Shown in pieces: positions 1 through 9,098 of a DNA stretch of 64,000 nt. The notes beneath the pieces were generated by a model that ran no database searches, had not been told where the DNA came from, and was given only the letters and a program-made list of their open reading frames with translations. How positions within the stretch are numbered: the first letter of the stretch is position 1; each line of letters begins with the position of its first letter. This DNA is from Chara braunii. Lineage: Eukaryota > Streptophyta > Charophyceae > Charales > Characeae. The stretch lies in contig BFEA01000059.1 of the NCBI GenBank assembly GCA_003427395.1, forward strand, positions 2,472,636 through 2,536,635, read 5' to 3'. The position numbers and the translations under genes are program-made.

Positions 1-355
1 GATTACGAAGATCGACGGCCACAAACGAAAGCTCCTATGACAAGTAGGGAGCACCCTTTTTCTTTGGGAAAAAAAAAGTATAAGGAGCGCCGTTTATTTG
101 GTGGTGGTGGTTGGGGGGGGGGGGGAATAGAGCCATTTCTCGATTTTATTTTTTCTTTCATTTCTAGATTTTCTCTTCTCCTTTTCTTATCCTTTAGAAC
201 TGTATGTGTCATTTCTCGTTTTTTTTTCTTTTTTTTTTTTTTCAAACCCGCAGCCACTCGACCAAGCGCGCCCGATTCGCTCGCTCGCTGTCTGCTTCGA
301 TTCGGTCGGGCGAATCCCGCAGCTCGTCTTCTTGTGCGTGTATCCTCGTGACGTT
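1..355. other. Non-coding, low-complexity stretch
   Basis: No gene is seen. There is a run of 13 G at 113-125 and pyrimidine-rich DNA ending in T tracts around 219-242. Open frames here run through these tracts and look like chance frames. Confidence 0.6.
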
Positions 356-481
356 GGGCCTCGCTCCACTACTCTCCACATGCACAAAAGACAAAAAGAA
401 AGCATGGCGGCGCATCTTTCCATGTTCTAGCGGAATATTCAGTCTCGTTCTGCACATGTCGAGAGTAGCGGAGGGAGGCCC
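356..481. mobile_element. 126-bp inverted-repeat MITE (GGGCCTCGCTCCACT family)
   Basis: The ends are imperfect inverted repeats of about 26 bp: it opens GGGCCTCGCTCCACTACTC, and the far end read backwards is GGGCCTCCCTCCGCTACTC. A 3-bp direct repeat GTT flanks it (353-355 and 482-484). The interior is the reverse complement of the copy at 1697-1818, so the two are the same family inserted in opposite orientations. A 3-bp target duplication and G-rich termini suggest a Tourist/PIF-Harbinger-like MITE. CACTA elements also make 3-bp duplications, so the class is inferred. Confidence 0.75.
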
Positions 482-484
482 GTT

Positions 485-912
485 GGCGCGCTGGCGGTGC
501 AAATCGGGAGGAAATAAATAAGAGGCGGGGGACAACCCCCAGCAGGAGCGCACAAAATCCGTTCCCATGTCATGACGTTGGTCCGCTGTCGTCAGGAAAA
601 TGAAAACCTGGCGGGCGCACAGTGCGGGATTTGGCCTGGGTTGGTGGTCCCGGAGTTTCCGGATTTGCGCTCGTGGATCGACGCCCGGCGCCCCAGGCGG
701 GTGCGTCGAGCCGACAAAAAGAACACCCCCGACCCTCGCGGCGGGAAAGTAACGAGCAGACAGGAAAAGACCAGGACACGTGGATCTGAACGCACTGGTG
801 AATTTGGGCCCCACAAATGGAGATGCAAGATTGCTTCTCGTATCTGATCGGATCGTCAGCGAATTCCTCCACTCCATTATGACACTGAAGGGAAGACAAA
901 ACACTGTAAATC
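485..912. other. Intergenic, no gene seen
   Basis: This is upstream of the U6-like gene. No plant U6 upstream element and no good TATA box at about -30 can be seen. The nearest AT-rich word, ATTAT, lies near 877. Overlapping open frames on both strands show no recognisable protein. Confidence 0.5.
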
Positions 913-930
913 GTCCTTCGGGACATCCGT

Positions 931-962
<32 letters not shown>

Positions 963-1012
963 GGCCGCTGCGCAAGGATGATACGGATAAATCGAGAAAT
1001 GGTCCAGATTTT
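913..1012 (+). ncRNA. U6: U6 spliceosomal snRNA (gene or retrocopy)
   Basis: The sequence follows eukaryotic U6 snRNA over its full length. There is a 5' stem-loop around GTCCTTCGGGAC, then AAAATTGGAACGATACAGAG, the invariant ACAGAG box (946-951), AGATTAGCATGGC, TGCGCAAGGATGA, and the 3' part AAATCGAGAAATGGTCCA ending in a run of four T. U6 catalyses pre-mRNA splicing with U2 and U5. It differs from the plant consensus at several places, for example ATACGGATAAATC where ACACGCACAAATC is usual. It ends 3 bp before a 5S rRNA-like sequence and lacks a recognisable upstream promoter. It may therefore be a retrocopy or part of a compound Pol III unit. Confidence 0.88.
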
Positions 1013-1015
1013 CAT

Positions 1016-1131
1016 GGTACGGTCGTACCACGGCTAATGCGCCCGATCCCATCCTAACACGGAAGCCAAGCGCCGTAGGGCCGGAATGGTACTGCGATGG
1101 GTGACCTCCTGGGAACTCCCGGCGCCGTACC
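1016..1131 (+). rRNA. 5S rRNA: 5S ribosomal RNA (gene or 5S-derived copy)
   Basis: About 116 nt matches plant-type 5S rRNA. The two ends pair (GGTACGG with CCGTACC) as helix I. The body shows CTAATGC, GATCCCATC, AAGC and the conserved GATGGGTGACCTCCTGGGAA of helices IV/V. 5S genes are transcribed by RNA polymerase III from internal A, IE and C boxes. No clear T-run terminator follows the 3' end (CCGTATGGTCTGC), unlike most functional 5S genes. Its position 3 bp after U6 points to a compound element or an arranged pair of Pol III genes. Confidence 0.85.
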
Positions 1132-1249
1132 GTATGGTCTGCAGTTATGCCCTGAAATCGTGACAGGAATCAATAAAAAGAGAATGAGAGCCTAATTACA
1201 TTAGCATAGCACTATCTTATGCGTATCTGTCTGCAGTTATGCCCTGAAA
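1131..1249. repeat. 27-bp direct repeat downstream of 5S
   Basis: CTGCAGTTATGCCCTGAAA occurs at 1139-1157 and again at 1231-1249, each preceded by a CGTAT-containing context. About 65 bp lies between, including AATCAATAAAA. It could be a target duplication around a small insertion or a short tandem duplication. Confidence 0.7.
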
Positions 1250-1406
1250 GGAAAGGTCTCCTGGTAATCAGGGGACCACAGGATAGCCTGAAGCTGCTTG
1301 GGTGAGGTGAGGTGCGGCGAGGCAAGGAGGCTTTGCCAGTGGGGGCTGGGGGGGACAGGGTTGGGTCACCATGCCTGCTGGTCTCATCCGCCCCTGCCCT
1401 TCCTAG

Positions 1407-1552
1407 CCATGGGGCTGGGCATGGTTATACTGGAGTGATGAGTAGAAAGTGCGTTGGTGTGTGGGTGTGGCATGCTTGTGGGAGGAAGCCATTTTGAGAT
1501 GACGCCCATGGGGGTGGGCATGGTTATGCTGGAGTGCTGAGTAGAAAGTGCA
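1407..1552. repeat. Direct repeat pair, about 46 bp each
   Basis: Units 1407-1452 and 1506-1552 share CCATGGGG, TGGGCATGGTTAT and GAGTAGAAAGTG with few changes, spaced 99 bp apart. No coding content. Confidence 0.75.
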
Positions 1553-1696
1553 TGCATGTGGGTGTTACGGACCCTGATCAGCGTGCCAAAGCACGTCTGA
1601 TCTCAGTTATGAAAACCCGGGTCTCGCTCCACTATTCTAGACTCTATAAAATTTTCTAGAGTTGATATAGAGTTGTCTGAGTCTAGAGTAGAGCAA

Positions 1697-1818
1697 GGGC
1701 CTAGCTGCACTACTCTCGAAATGTGCAAAACGAGAGTGAATCTTCCGCTAGAATATGGAAAGATGCACCGCCATGATTTTTGTCTTTTGTGCATGTCGAG
1801 AGTAGTGCAGCTACCCCC
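1697..1818. mobile_element. 122-bp MITE with 3-bp target duplication
   Basis: The inverted ends pair GGGCCTAGCTGCACTACTC with GAGTAGTGCAGCTACCCCC. CAA flanks both sides (1694-1696 and 1819-1821). It is an inverted-orientation relative of the 356-481 copy: both carry CCGCTAGAATATGGAAAGATG or its complement with a few changes. Inferred Harbinger-like. Confidence 0.78.
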
Positions 1819-1843
1819 CAAATCTGGTGTCATCGCTCCACTA

Positions 1844-2257
1844 AGGGCATACTCACACAGCGAACCCAAAGCCGCAAAATATGGGGATTTGGGAAGGGCC
1901 GATTTGAGGTTTTGGGTATGGTTCACGTCACACTGTTGTACCCTTTCAGATGGGACAAGGTCGCGGCCGTCTCGAGAAATGGGGATTTGGTACTTGGCTG
2001 GTCACAGGGCGCCATCCACCAATTGTGCAAGAACTTTTGTGAACGAATTTTTGCAAAATTTTGAAGAAAATGCAAAAAAAAAAAAAAAAAAAGGGAATTT
2101 GCAGTCACCTCTAAAATCCCTTGCCCCGCGGCCTCCCGGGCCGCTCGCAAATGGGCACTGGAATAGTACATTTGCGAATTTGGTAGATCCGTGTGACCGG
2201 CCTTTTCCCCTTTTTGGGGGGATTTTGGGATTATAGGTCCCCGTGTGAGTATGCCCT
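1844..2257. mobile_element. 414-bp inverted-repeat element (AGGGCATACTCACAC)
   Basis: AGGGCATACTCACAC at 1844-1858 is the exact complement of GTGTGAGTATGCCCT at 2243-2257. The interior is non-coding and holds a run of 19 A (2072-2090). The GGGCAT start resembles Tourist-like MITEs, but no clean target duplication is seen. Confidence 0.7.
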
Positions 2258-2857
2258 AACTCTAAAAACAAACGAGAATATATATATATATTTTTTCGGA
2301 AACAGAGAAGAGACAAGCCTTCTGTTGTCAGGGTAGAGGTGGTTGTCGGCCTAGACATGAGGCACACTTAGGATTTTCTAGGCGGGAGCAAGGGACCAGT
2401 TGAGCACACTTGAAAAAATGGTCGTTGCAGGCAGGCTCTAGACCGGTCTAGAGTGCACAACCGTGGGTACCTCTGAGAACTCTAGAATACATTTTTCTAG
2501 AGTGCTGTTCTAGATTAAGTGGAGCGACGCTTTACTCTAGACGGTTTCTCGAGTAAATCTTGACAACTCTAGAACGAAATTCGGAGAGCTGATTTCTAGA
2601 GTAAGTGGAGCGATTCTGGACTCTAGATTTTTGTTGAGTACAAAGTAGTGGAGCGAGACCCCTTGTTTGAGATGATGTCGGAGAACCCATTTTCGGTGTT
2701 TGATCATGTGGATGAGTTGGCACGGGAGTGACAGGAGTATGATGGCAGTCAAGATGGCAACAGTCTTTTGGAGATCTTTTGTTTCTTCTTCTGGCGTGTT
2801 ATTTCGTGGACGCTTCGTCAAATGGTTGTGCCCACCAGAAGTTGAAGACTGAAGATA

Positions 2858-3268
2858 GGGTCTCACTCCACTACTGTCCACTATACATAATTTTGTTTAT
2901 CGGCCGTATAACTGTCAGAGCTAAAACAATCGTGTAAACTGCAGCGTCAATCCACTTCCTATCTGCTATACAATTCTCCAATTCATGAGTTCACTACAAA
3001 ATACCTGTACAACACTACATACACGACAACAATTTGTCAGCCCAGACTCCAGGTGCTTCATATGATTTCGCGCTAGAACGCCAACTTCCTCCGACCACCC
3101 TCTGAGTAACAACGTTTGCAGGCTGTGAACTATACGGGATCATATGGTGAATTTGGAGTGCGTTGTTTGACAACTATACGGGGATTTTCGATGCTACATT
3201 TCTGATAGTAAGTAAAGCGGTGTCCCACTATCCGAAATCGTACAGCAGATAGTAGTGGAGCGAGACCC
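2858..3268. mobile_element. 411-bp inverted-repeat element with ATA target duplication
   Basis: GGGTCTCACTCCACTAC opens the element and GTAGTGGAGCGAGACCC closes it, a 17-bp inverted repeat with one mismatch. The trinucleotide ATA flanks both sides (2855-2857, 3269-3271). The ends are the same family as 356-481 and 1619-2661, but the interior is unrelated. Confidence 0.72.
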
Positions 3269-5188
3269 ATACTCTGCTCCTTTGTTAGGAACGCAGTGAA
3301 GCTTGATGACTTGTTGTTTAGTCGTCTTGAGTCGGTTGGCATGCGTTACTTCGTTTCGGGATACCTTTCGTCACTTCGTTTTGGGACATTTCCAAAATTG
3401 TACGTATTAGTTTTCTTTTAGGTTTTGCAGATTTGTTTTAGTTTTGTTTGGTGCTTATATTAGCATCTGTACTTAAATATTCCTCTGCGTTTATGGTTAT
3501 TTCGGGTTAAAGTTTGGCTGTCTTTTTCTACTCCCTCTTGTTCGTTGCTTGGCTTTATGTACTTAGTAGGATCTATCTCCTGCACGTGTGCCGTTGTGTG
3601 CCCTCATGTTGTGGCAAACTACTTTCTGCAACCGCACAATCTTTTGTGCAAGACTACGTCGGGCGTTGAGACGGGTTGAGTCGGGATGGCCTGATGAATT
3701 GCGTGGATGCCCTTGCTTCACACGTTCTTGTGCTTTTGCGTCCTTTGAGGGAAAAGGGGGAAGGGGGGAGCTGGTCTGGTTCCCTGACGGTTGGTATTTG
3801 ATCGCACCTTAGCGAGTGCGACGAATAACTGTTGTCATAGCTTCTTTCTTGTTCTGCTGTGGAAACGGGGCATTTTGGCACGATTGACGCGCGGGAAATC
3901 GTTTTTTGAATTTTCAACTCATGTCAAGCCCCTGCGGACTCTTGGAAATTGCTTCGTTCGGAATTTTTTTTTGCAACTAGGAATTTGGATTTGGAATTTA
4001 GGCGTGCCTCAAATTCTGTTGTACAACGTTTCTTGCTTGTGCACACCATGCCGCGTCAAGATCCGCGCTCTGGTTTCTCTGCTCCTTAATATCGAGCATA
4101 ACTGTAAATTTTATTCTGGCGGGCATAATTGCAACTGTAATTCCCTCGCTCTTGATATCTTTTGTGGCGCCTTCATGCGCGTATACTTCTTCCTCTGTAC
4201 TATTGGCCTGAACACGTGTATGACCGGATCGATGTGTGAAATGAGGCTACGTCCCCCACGCCGCGGCTTGGCCATGCAGTCGTAGGCACTCCCTTCCTCC
4301 TTCCCCGTACTCAGACACGATCTCGGGTATCGCGCGCACACGCATGCATGCTATAAATTTTGTAAGCGCCATTAACTTCCTCTCTAAGAACTGTGGAAGT
4401 TAGCGAGGTCGAGAGGATCGGCTAACGAGCGGAAGTTGGCAGGTGAGTAGAGAGTTAGACGATCCGACGAGCTGATGCTAAGCGTGCGGGGTTGACGTGG
4501 GGCCGCGACGGACTGTGGCACACGGGTGAACCTGGCCTGCATGCTTCGATCAAGCGAGGTGACAACTCTGTGTGGGTGCGGGGCGACGGACTGCCCCCAT
4601 CAGGGTGATGAGAAGAGAGAGAGAGAGAGACGGGAGGTGTGCGGTGAGCTTCGTCTTCTACCCCTCTGAGCCATTTTGATTCTTCTTCTTTCCTTCTGAG
4701 CAAATTTTAGTATCCGGCGCAAGTCGCCTTTGTTTTTTTCGATCGACATCTCGGATATTTTCTTTGTTTGTCTCTAGTGGCTGATGCATGACTGTTTCTC
4801 CCACTTTGTTCTTCCCTCTATATGGATGGACGCCATTGATAGGTTAATTGCCTACGATCGAATTTCGTACGATCGTAATGCATGAATGATTGTCACCTTC
4901 TTTTTTTGTTTATGTATGCATGAAACTGGACGCGTGAACGATGGGTTTGTCTGTCTAAATTCAATAAGCATGCGAGATGATCAGATATATGTCTCGCCAT
5001 AGGACTATCCACCCTTTGTTAACAGGCCAGCGTGCACGAGACGTGGGTCATTGGTGATTGGACCGAAGAGCAGGCCTTGTGCATGCACGTGTAAGCCCGA
5101 TCATAAGAACACGGCCTACACGAGTGTCTGTAGTGCCTGTGCTCGGTCCAACTTTTTGAATGACTGAGTTTCCGCCTCACCCCACAAC
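3269..5188. other. Long non-coding stretch, no gene seen
   Basis: No recognisable protein or RNA gene. Contents are a GA dinucleotide run near 4614-4629, a near-palindrome around TACGATCGAATTTCGTACGA (4853-4872), and the probable 5' leader of the LINE just before 5189. The open frames at 3588-3812 and 3791-4285 match nothing I know. Confidence 0.5.
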
Positions 5189-6133
5189 ATGAATATTGAA
5201 CTCCCTTTTCGTATTACGGATCGCGAGTGTGTAAGAGATCCGGAATTTCGGGAGTATTGGGAGCACGTGTGTTTGTCTGCACGACCAAGGAGAGAACTTC
5301 CGAAATTTACTTACCCAGTGGGAAATGAGCGCATCTGCGAATGGGATATCGACCGAGCTCGAGAGCGGATTCCCCACCACCCGGAATTCCCCAGCTCGTA
5401 CACGTGCCACCTTGTCGCGAAATTGGGAGTAGCAAGTGGGGTCCAGTCGGAAGGCCACACAGGGGATACCGACCCCCGCCAAGCAGCCTTTGGACTAGAT
5501 CCTATGGATGTGGACCCTCTTCCGGATAATGCAAGCATGTCACCGGAGGGACTGACCCCGGAGCGTGACCTAGAAGGCAAGGAAGAGGGTGCACCGCCGC
5601 TAGATTTACCCATGGAACAGAAACTGGTTGCTATAGCGGACTGGCTGATGGCCAATCTCAAAGCAAAACATGGCCCCCTTTCCGATGACTTATGGGACAA
5701 GACATACCTGGATTTGGTTCCCATGCTGGACACAAGCGTCTCACTTAAAAATGTGTTGGAGAAGGGACTGCAACCGGGGGTGAAGTGGTCCGATGCATGG
5801 CATAGATTGGACACAATTGTGTCAGCACGGTTTCATATGCCACACGCTGCAGCAACGAAGGAAGCAAGCCAGAACGAAACACAAGAAGAAGAGCTCCAAC
5901 ACCCTCCGATTATGCAACAACCTGCCCCGCCCCCGGGGCCGGACCTGGTTGTCCAACACCCAGCTCCGCCACCGGGACCGGATCCTCCGAACCCGGAGGA
6001 GAACACGTCGCTCGACGTGGTGCGGAAAAGAAAGTTGAGACAGCTCGTCGAGATGGGTGGGGACACCGGCCCCATGCGCAAGAGGTCGCGCTACTCATCC
6101 CCGTTCGAAAAAATAATAATAAATGGGAAGTAG
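5189..6133 (+). CDS. LINE ORF1-like protein, first part (314 aa)
   Basis: An open frame of 314 codons starting MNIELPFRITDREC. The N-terminal third is rich in charged residues. The middle is acidic (SPEGLTPERDLEGKEEGAPP). Residues about 245-270 carry a duplicated proline-rich motif (QPAPPPGPD then QHPAPPPGPD), and the end is basic (RKRKLRQL, MRKRSRY). No zinc knuckle or RNA-recognition fold can be recognised by eye. It is called ORF1 because it lies directly 5' of the endonuclease frame on the same strand; ORF1 proteins bind element RNA in the cytoplasm. It stops at TAG 6131-6133. A second frame begins almost at once (6136), so the original ORF1 probably ran on. The start is the first ATG after the upstream stop and may not be the true one. 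Confidence 0.6.
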   Translation: MNIELPFRITDRECVRDPEFREYWEHVCLSARPRRELPKFTYPVGNERICEWDIDRARERIPHHPEFPSSYTCHLVAKLGVASGVQSEGHTGDTDPRQAAFGLDPMDVDPLPDNASMSPEGLTPERDLEGKEEGAPPLDLPMEQKLVAIADWLMANLKAKHGPLSDDLWDKTYLDLVPMLDTSVSLKNVLEKGLQPGVKWSDAWHRLDTIVSARFHMPHAAATKEASQNETQEEELQHPPIMQQPAPPPGPDLVVQHPAPPPGPDPPNPEENTSLDVVRKRKLRQLVEMGGDTGPMRKRSRYSSPFEKIIINGK

Positions 6134-6135
6134 GT

Positions 6136-6447
6136 TTGTCACCAGTGGAAAATGGTAGACAAGGGGGCGTCACGATGCAAGTCTGGTCTTCATTCTGGGC
6201 CAGTCCAAAAAATTGCACGTTTGAGGTAGCGGCAGGGATTCTGCAAATGAAGCTGAAATCCCGCATTGCAGAAGCCCTACCGCCCGGGGCACCGGCTATG
6301 GCCTCGGTGGTGATAGGCCTCACCAAAATCGCACAGAGGGACGTTTACATACGCTTCGATCCCACCAAGGAGAACAGCCTGAGATGGCACACCCACAGTC
6401 AACTACTAAACCTGCAGACGGTCAGGATTAGACACAGCGACACCTAG
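6136..6447 (+). CDS. LINE ORF1 C-terminal part (103 aa)
   Basis: The frame begins right after the ORF1 stop and reads MSPVENGRQGGVTMQVWSSF, then a hydrophobic/basic stretch (GILQMKLKSRIAEALPPG) and VIGLTKIAQRDVYIRFD. It is in the same frame as 5189-6133, separated by the single TAG stop (6131-6133). The simplest reading is one ORF1 of about 418 codons broken by a stop. No domain is recognised. About 135 bp of non-coding sequence follows before the endonuclease frame. Confidence 0.5.
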   Translation: MSPVENGRQGGVTMQVWSSFWASPKNCTFEVAAGILQMKLKSRIAEALPPGAPAMASVVIGLTKIAQRDVYIRFDPTKENSLRWHTHSQLLNLQTVRIRHSDT

Positions 6448-6583
6448 TCCGAGCACAGCGTTCAGAAAAACTTATATGCGCTTTTCAGGATGACGGTAGC
6501 GACCACAGATTAGGAATGGGAACAACTGTCGTGGACCCGGTTGTGACCCGTCTTGGGCTAGGATATGATTGTAAGACAAGTGA

Positions 6584-7072
6584 ATGGACCCGGTTAAAGC
6601 AGTATATGGGAAATACCACATTTGGAATCAATGTAAGAGGGCAGCAAACCTGGATTTGCGGTCATTGAATGTGAATGGACTGGCCTTGAGCAAACTTGAA
6701 GAACACAATGTAATCTGGGACCTGATGAGAGGGGTGGGCGGTAAAAACTGGTCGGACATAGCATGTGTCCAGGAAACACACCTGATGGACACTCCAGGGC
6801 ACAACCGCATACATAAAATAGTCTGGTTGTATAAGGCCTTCAAAGCCCATGCCCCAAAACCAGGGACTGCAGGGGTGGCTATTTGGATCCTCCCCGAATC
6901 CCGGGCAGATTCAGTATACTGGGCTATGGATCAGGAGGAAGACCGATGGGTGTCAATCCTAGTCACCTTAGAACTTGAAATTGTATGCATATTGTGTATC
7001 TATGCCCCCAATGGTGTGAATGAAAGGAAAACTTTCTTTGAGAATATCAAATTTCTGTTGAGTTTTATGTGA
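6584..7072 (+). pseudogene. LINE ORF2: N-terminal half of AP-type endonuclease
   Basis: The frame contains the first conserved blocks of L1 apurinic/apyrimidinic endonucleases: LRSLNVNGLALSKL (Asn of the NVNG block), DIACVQETHLMD (catalytic Glu in QETH), GVAIWILPES, and LCIYAPNGVNERKTFFENI (the IYAPN block). This enzyme nicks genomic DNA so that cDNA synthesis can start at the target. The frame is cut at about 7064 just after FFENIKFLL. The remaining blocks are found on the opposite strand in the next segment, so this half cannot make an active enzyme. Confidence 0.82.
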
Positions 7073-7778
7073 ATTGTGTGCTCTTCAGCCCTCCCCTTGC
7101 TGTGTCTGCTGAGTTACGTGTGAGTTGTGTGGGTCGCCGAGTTGATCTTGATGTTCTAGTTGCTGCAGTTGCTGGTGAATTTCCATCTTTTGTTGATGCT
7201 TCTTAGCTACTAATAGTTTGGAGTACTCCTGACATTTTCTACCCAGATAGAAAAGTTTGTTATTAAACCAGTCTATTTTGTCTTTTATATACTATTTTTG
7301 TGTGCACCAAAACGTCCAACAGTCTGCAATATATTTATGGAAATTTTGTTGTTGTAGGATGAAAGTATTAAGTTTGTAAAATCCCGGACCGCGATCTGGT
7401 TTCTTGCGGAAGGATAAAATGACCGTGCACATTTTATGATCCAGACCTGGGCAGGGGTTGGCTGGTAAGATTGTTGCGAGAAGCATAGATCCTTCCAGGT
7501 CTTCCGAGGTCAGAATTAAGTTGATCCTAGATCTCGTCTGGTTCTCCATTCCAGTTTTACGTAGGCATGAGTAGTATCTTGTGTGGGCTTAGCCTGCGGA
7601 AGGTGTCGAACACTTTTAGTGATAGGCATAACCGCTCATCCTCCTCTGCATACAACGGGGCAGGGGAAGGTGTTTGCCATCTATCCATCCACCGGTCTGG
7701 GGCTGCATTGCAATCCCCCGCTATAATGACCGGGACCCCAAAATAAGGGGAGGATTCAAGCGCATAGACATTGAATGA
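7073..7778 (-). pseudogene. LINE ORF2: rest of endonuclease, inverted
   Basis: Read on the minus strand from about 7778, this gives NVYALESSPYFGVPVIIAGD, then CNAAPDRW (the GDxN catalytic block), and later TRSRINLILTSED (family SRIDLILxS, here Asp to Asn) and LDHKMCTVIL (the SDH block). After a stop (7289-7291) it continues as a basic linker toward the RT. The two ends match in content: the forward endonuclease half before 7073 continues into the reverse strand at 7778, and the reverse strand at about 7085 continues into the forward RT frame at 7779. It is therefore an in-place inversion of about 710 bp inside ORF2. Further stops show decay. Confidence 0.8.
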
Positions 7779-9098
7779 TTGAAAAAACAACTTCAGATGT
7801 TTGCCACACAACGATGGGAGGGAGCACACATCCGAGGGCGACTGACACGACACCAAATGGAGGGGACCATGGATAAAAGATTCTTTAGTATGGCCCGCGT
7901 ACACACACATAGATCAACCATAGAAGCACTTTATGATCCGCAAACCGGTCATCAGGATATTGTCGCCTCCACCCCCCAATGTGTGCAGATAGCAAGATCC
8001 TTCTTTAAGAACCTATTCACCTCTCGCTGCGCACAAAAGGAGAAAGAAATCGAAGAATTCCTGAAAACTCTTGAGAAGACGCTGACGGGCCAGCAAAAAA
8101 TAGATTTAGATCACCCTCTGTCCAAGGAGGAAATCTGGACGGCGATGATGCAAATGGATGAGGAGAAGACGCCGGGAATAGATGGGTTCCCTAAAGAGTT
8201 ATGGGAGACCTTCTGGACCCGTATGACTACAAACCTGATGGACTTCTATAATCGGGTGTGGGAGACAGGGCAGATGGGCGAGTTGGTGGGACAAAGAGTC
8301 CTCACCGTCCTATTAAAAAAGTGGGACAAGATGAATATCAGGAACTATAGACCAATAACGTTGTTGACGGTGGTGTATAAAATGTTAGCGAAAACCCTGG
8401 CAAACCGCTTGATTCCAGTCCTGGACGACATCATTCATCCCATACAGGCTGGATTCGTCAAAGGGCGTAGGATCCACGACAATATCCAACTAGTCAATGA
8501 GTTCCTCAAACTCACAAGACAAGATAAACAGAACGCGGCAGTCTTCATCGATTTTGAAAAAGCCTACGATCATGTAGATTGGCAATTTCTAGACAGATGC
8601 ATGGGAAAAATGAACATTGGACCTGTTTTTCGACGTTGGACCAAAATTCTGCATCAGAATGCCACTACGTGTGTCCAAGTCAATGGAAGGGTGGCGCCTG
8701 CCTTCCCGCTACAATGGTCAGTCAGACAAGGAGACCCTTTAGCACCCTTCCTTTTCATAATTGTGATGGAGGCACTGGCAGCAAACCTTCATGCCAACAA
8801 AGACCTGCGAAAGCTGCAGATCTCGGTCATCCCTGACGACGCAATCCCCATCTGTTCATTGTTCGCAAATAACTTGATAATTATGGTAGATGTCACAACA
8901 ACAAACATGGATGATATCAAAAGACTATTTGACCGATTCACAACGATCTCAGACATGACTGTTAACTGGGGAAATAAAACTTTGGGTTGGTGGATTCATC
9001 ATCAAGGAGTGGCCCCCCCGGAGCTTCCATGGGTTAAGTGGCTCCCCGAAGAGGCCTCAGTTAGGGTACTTAGAATCATGCTAACAGCACTAGGTTGA
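7779..9098 (+). pseudogene. LINE ORF2: reverse transcriptase domain, inactive
   Basis: A 439-codon frame with the non-LTR reverse transcriptase blocks in order: EKTPGIDGFPKELW, NIRNYRPITLLTVVYKMLAK, LANRLIPVLDDIIHPIQAGF, the catalytic block AAVFIDFEKAYDHVDW, and WSVRQGDPLAPFLFI. The active-site block that is YADD in the family reads FANN here (8862-8873), so both catalytic aspartates are asparagine. Each can arise from one G-to-A change (GAT to AAT, GAC to AAC). The enzyme would copy element RNA into DNA at the nicked target. This copy should be inactive. It ends at TGA 9096-9098; the same frame continues past the stop. Confidence 0.88.

Larger units (their letters stand above)
1619..2661. 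mobile_element. Older inverted-repeat element holding nested insertions
   Basis: GGGTCTCGCTCCACT (1619-1633) matches exactly the reverse complement of 2647-2661. The inner flanks are rich in CTAGA words and further GTGGAGCGA copies (near 2519 and 2605), so it is itself rearranged. Two younger elements sit inside (1697-1818 and 1844-2257). No matching target duplication is visible, so both ends may not belong to a single insertion. Confidence 0.55.

Noticed and set aside
4400-5190. Target duplication of the LINE (GGTAAGTGAC)
   Set aside because: The nearest word, AGGTGAGTAG at 4440, differs too much to count.
7557-7910. Independent minus-strand gene
   Set aside because: Its protein carries LINE endonuclease blocks and completes the forward ORF2; it is the inverted piece of the LINE.
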